Below, piece after piece: positions 60,883 to 64,000 of a DNA stretch of 64,000 nucleotides. The notes below the pieces were generated by a model. That model was not told the DNA's origin and did no database searches. It was given only the letters and a program-made list of their open reading frames with translations. Position 1 is the stretch's first letter. Each line of letters begins with the position of its first letter. The position numbers and the translations under genes were made by a program. This DNA comes from Agromyces cerinus subsp. cerinus (GTDB taxonomy: Bacteria > Actinomycetota > Actinomycetes > Actinomycetales > Microbacteriaceae), in NCBI RefSeq assembly GCF_900142065.1, contig NZ_FSRJ01000001.1:1240001-1304000 (forward strand), read 5' to 3'.

Positions 60883-64000
<3,118 letters not shown>

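Overview
The window is high-GC actinobacterial DNA (my impression is about 70% GC; many GTG starts, four-base ATGA/GTGA overlaps). The right end carries, on the minus strand, recN-pyrG-NUDIX-xerD-parA-scpA-scpB-rluB-tyrA-cmk-der, the conserved core order of Actinomycetales. Together with the cobalamin-dependent metH and the many single-gene regulators this suggests a soil- or plant-associated Microbacteriaceae (Agromyces-like). The genus is an inference, not a measurement.

Layout. 1-6.7 kb: the tail of an ECF-transporter substrate subunit, metH (minus), a lipoprotein serpin, and an msrB-msrA repair pair. 6.8-11.2 kb: a carboxylesterase and a beta-lactamase locus (Tat-exported class A enzyme, divergent LysR regulator, and a cytoplasmic penicillin-binding-type protein). 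11.2-14.5 kb: a SoxR redox island (soxR, a SoxR-box promoter, 7Fe ferredoxin, flavin reductase) followed by sodA, a GreA-like protein and a DUF4180 protein. 14.5-22.4 kb: an alpha-galactoside locus (GH36, LacI regulator, a second glycosidase-like protein, and a sugar ABC transporter with no ATPase gene). 22.4-28.5 kb: membrane proteins and two TetR modules. 28.5-30.5 kb: four minus-strand genes that look like an immunity-protein cluster with no toxin. 30.5-35.1 kb: an amine oxidase and a VanY / VanR-VanS-VanZ-like envelope module.

35.1-38.8 kb holds the most unusual unit: four abutting genes encoding a ketoacyl synthase III-like enzyme, a haem-oxygenase-fold diiron oxidase, an unrecognised 283-residue protein and a DUF4375-like protein. 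This looks like a small uncharacterised lipid-derived pathway. 39-45.3 kb: a Tat-exported M15 peptidase with five near-identical FG-GAP-type repeats, an APC permease, an HxlR-controlled MFS pump, and a CCA-adding-type nucleotidyltransferase. 45.4-49.9 kb: tRNA-Pro(GGG) and two upstream copies of its 3' end plus terminator, which look like attachment-site scars around GNAT, tdk, GH3 and DUF1801 genes. 50-53 kb: PH-domain, MarR, GNAT, CHAD and DUF167 genes. 53-64 kb: the core operon.

Across the window, many genes begin 6 or 7 bases after a TAnnnT hexamer. This indicates frequent leaderless transcription and helped decide several start codons. No CRISPR array, insertion sequence, transposase or rRNA was seen.
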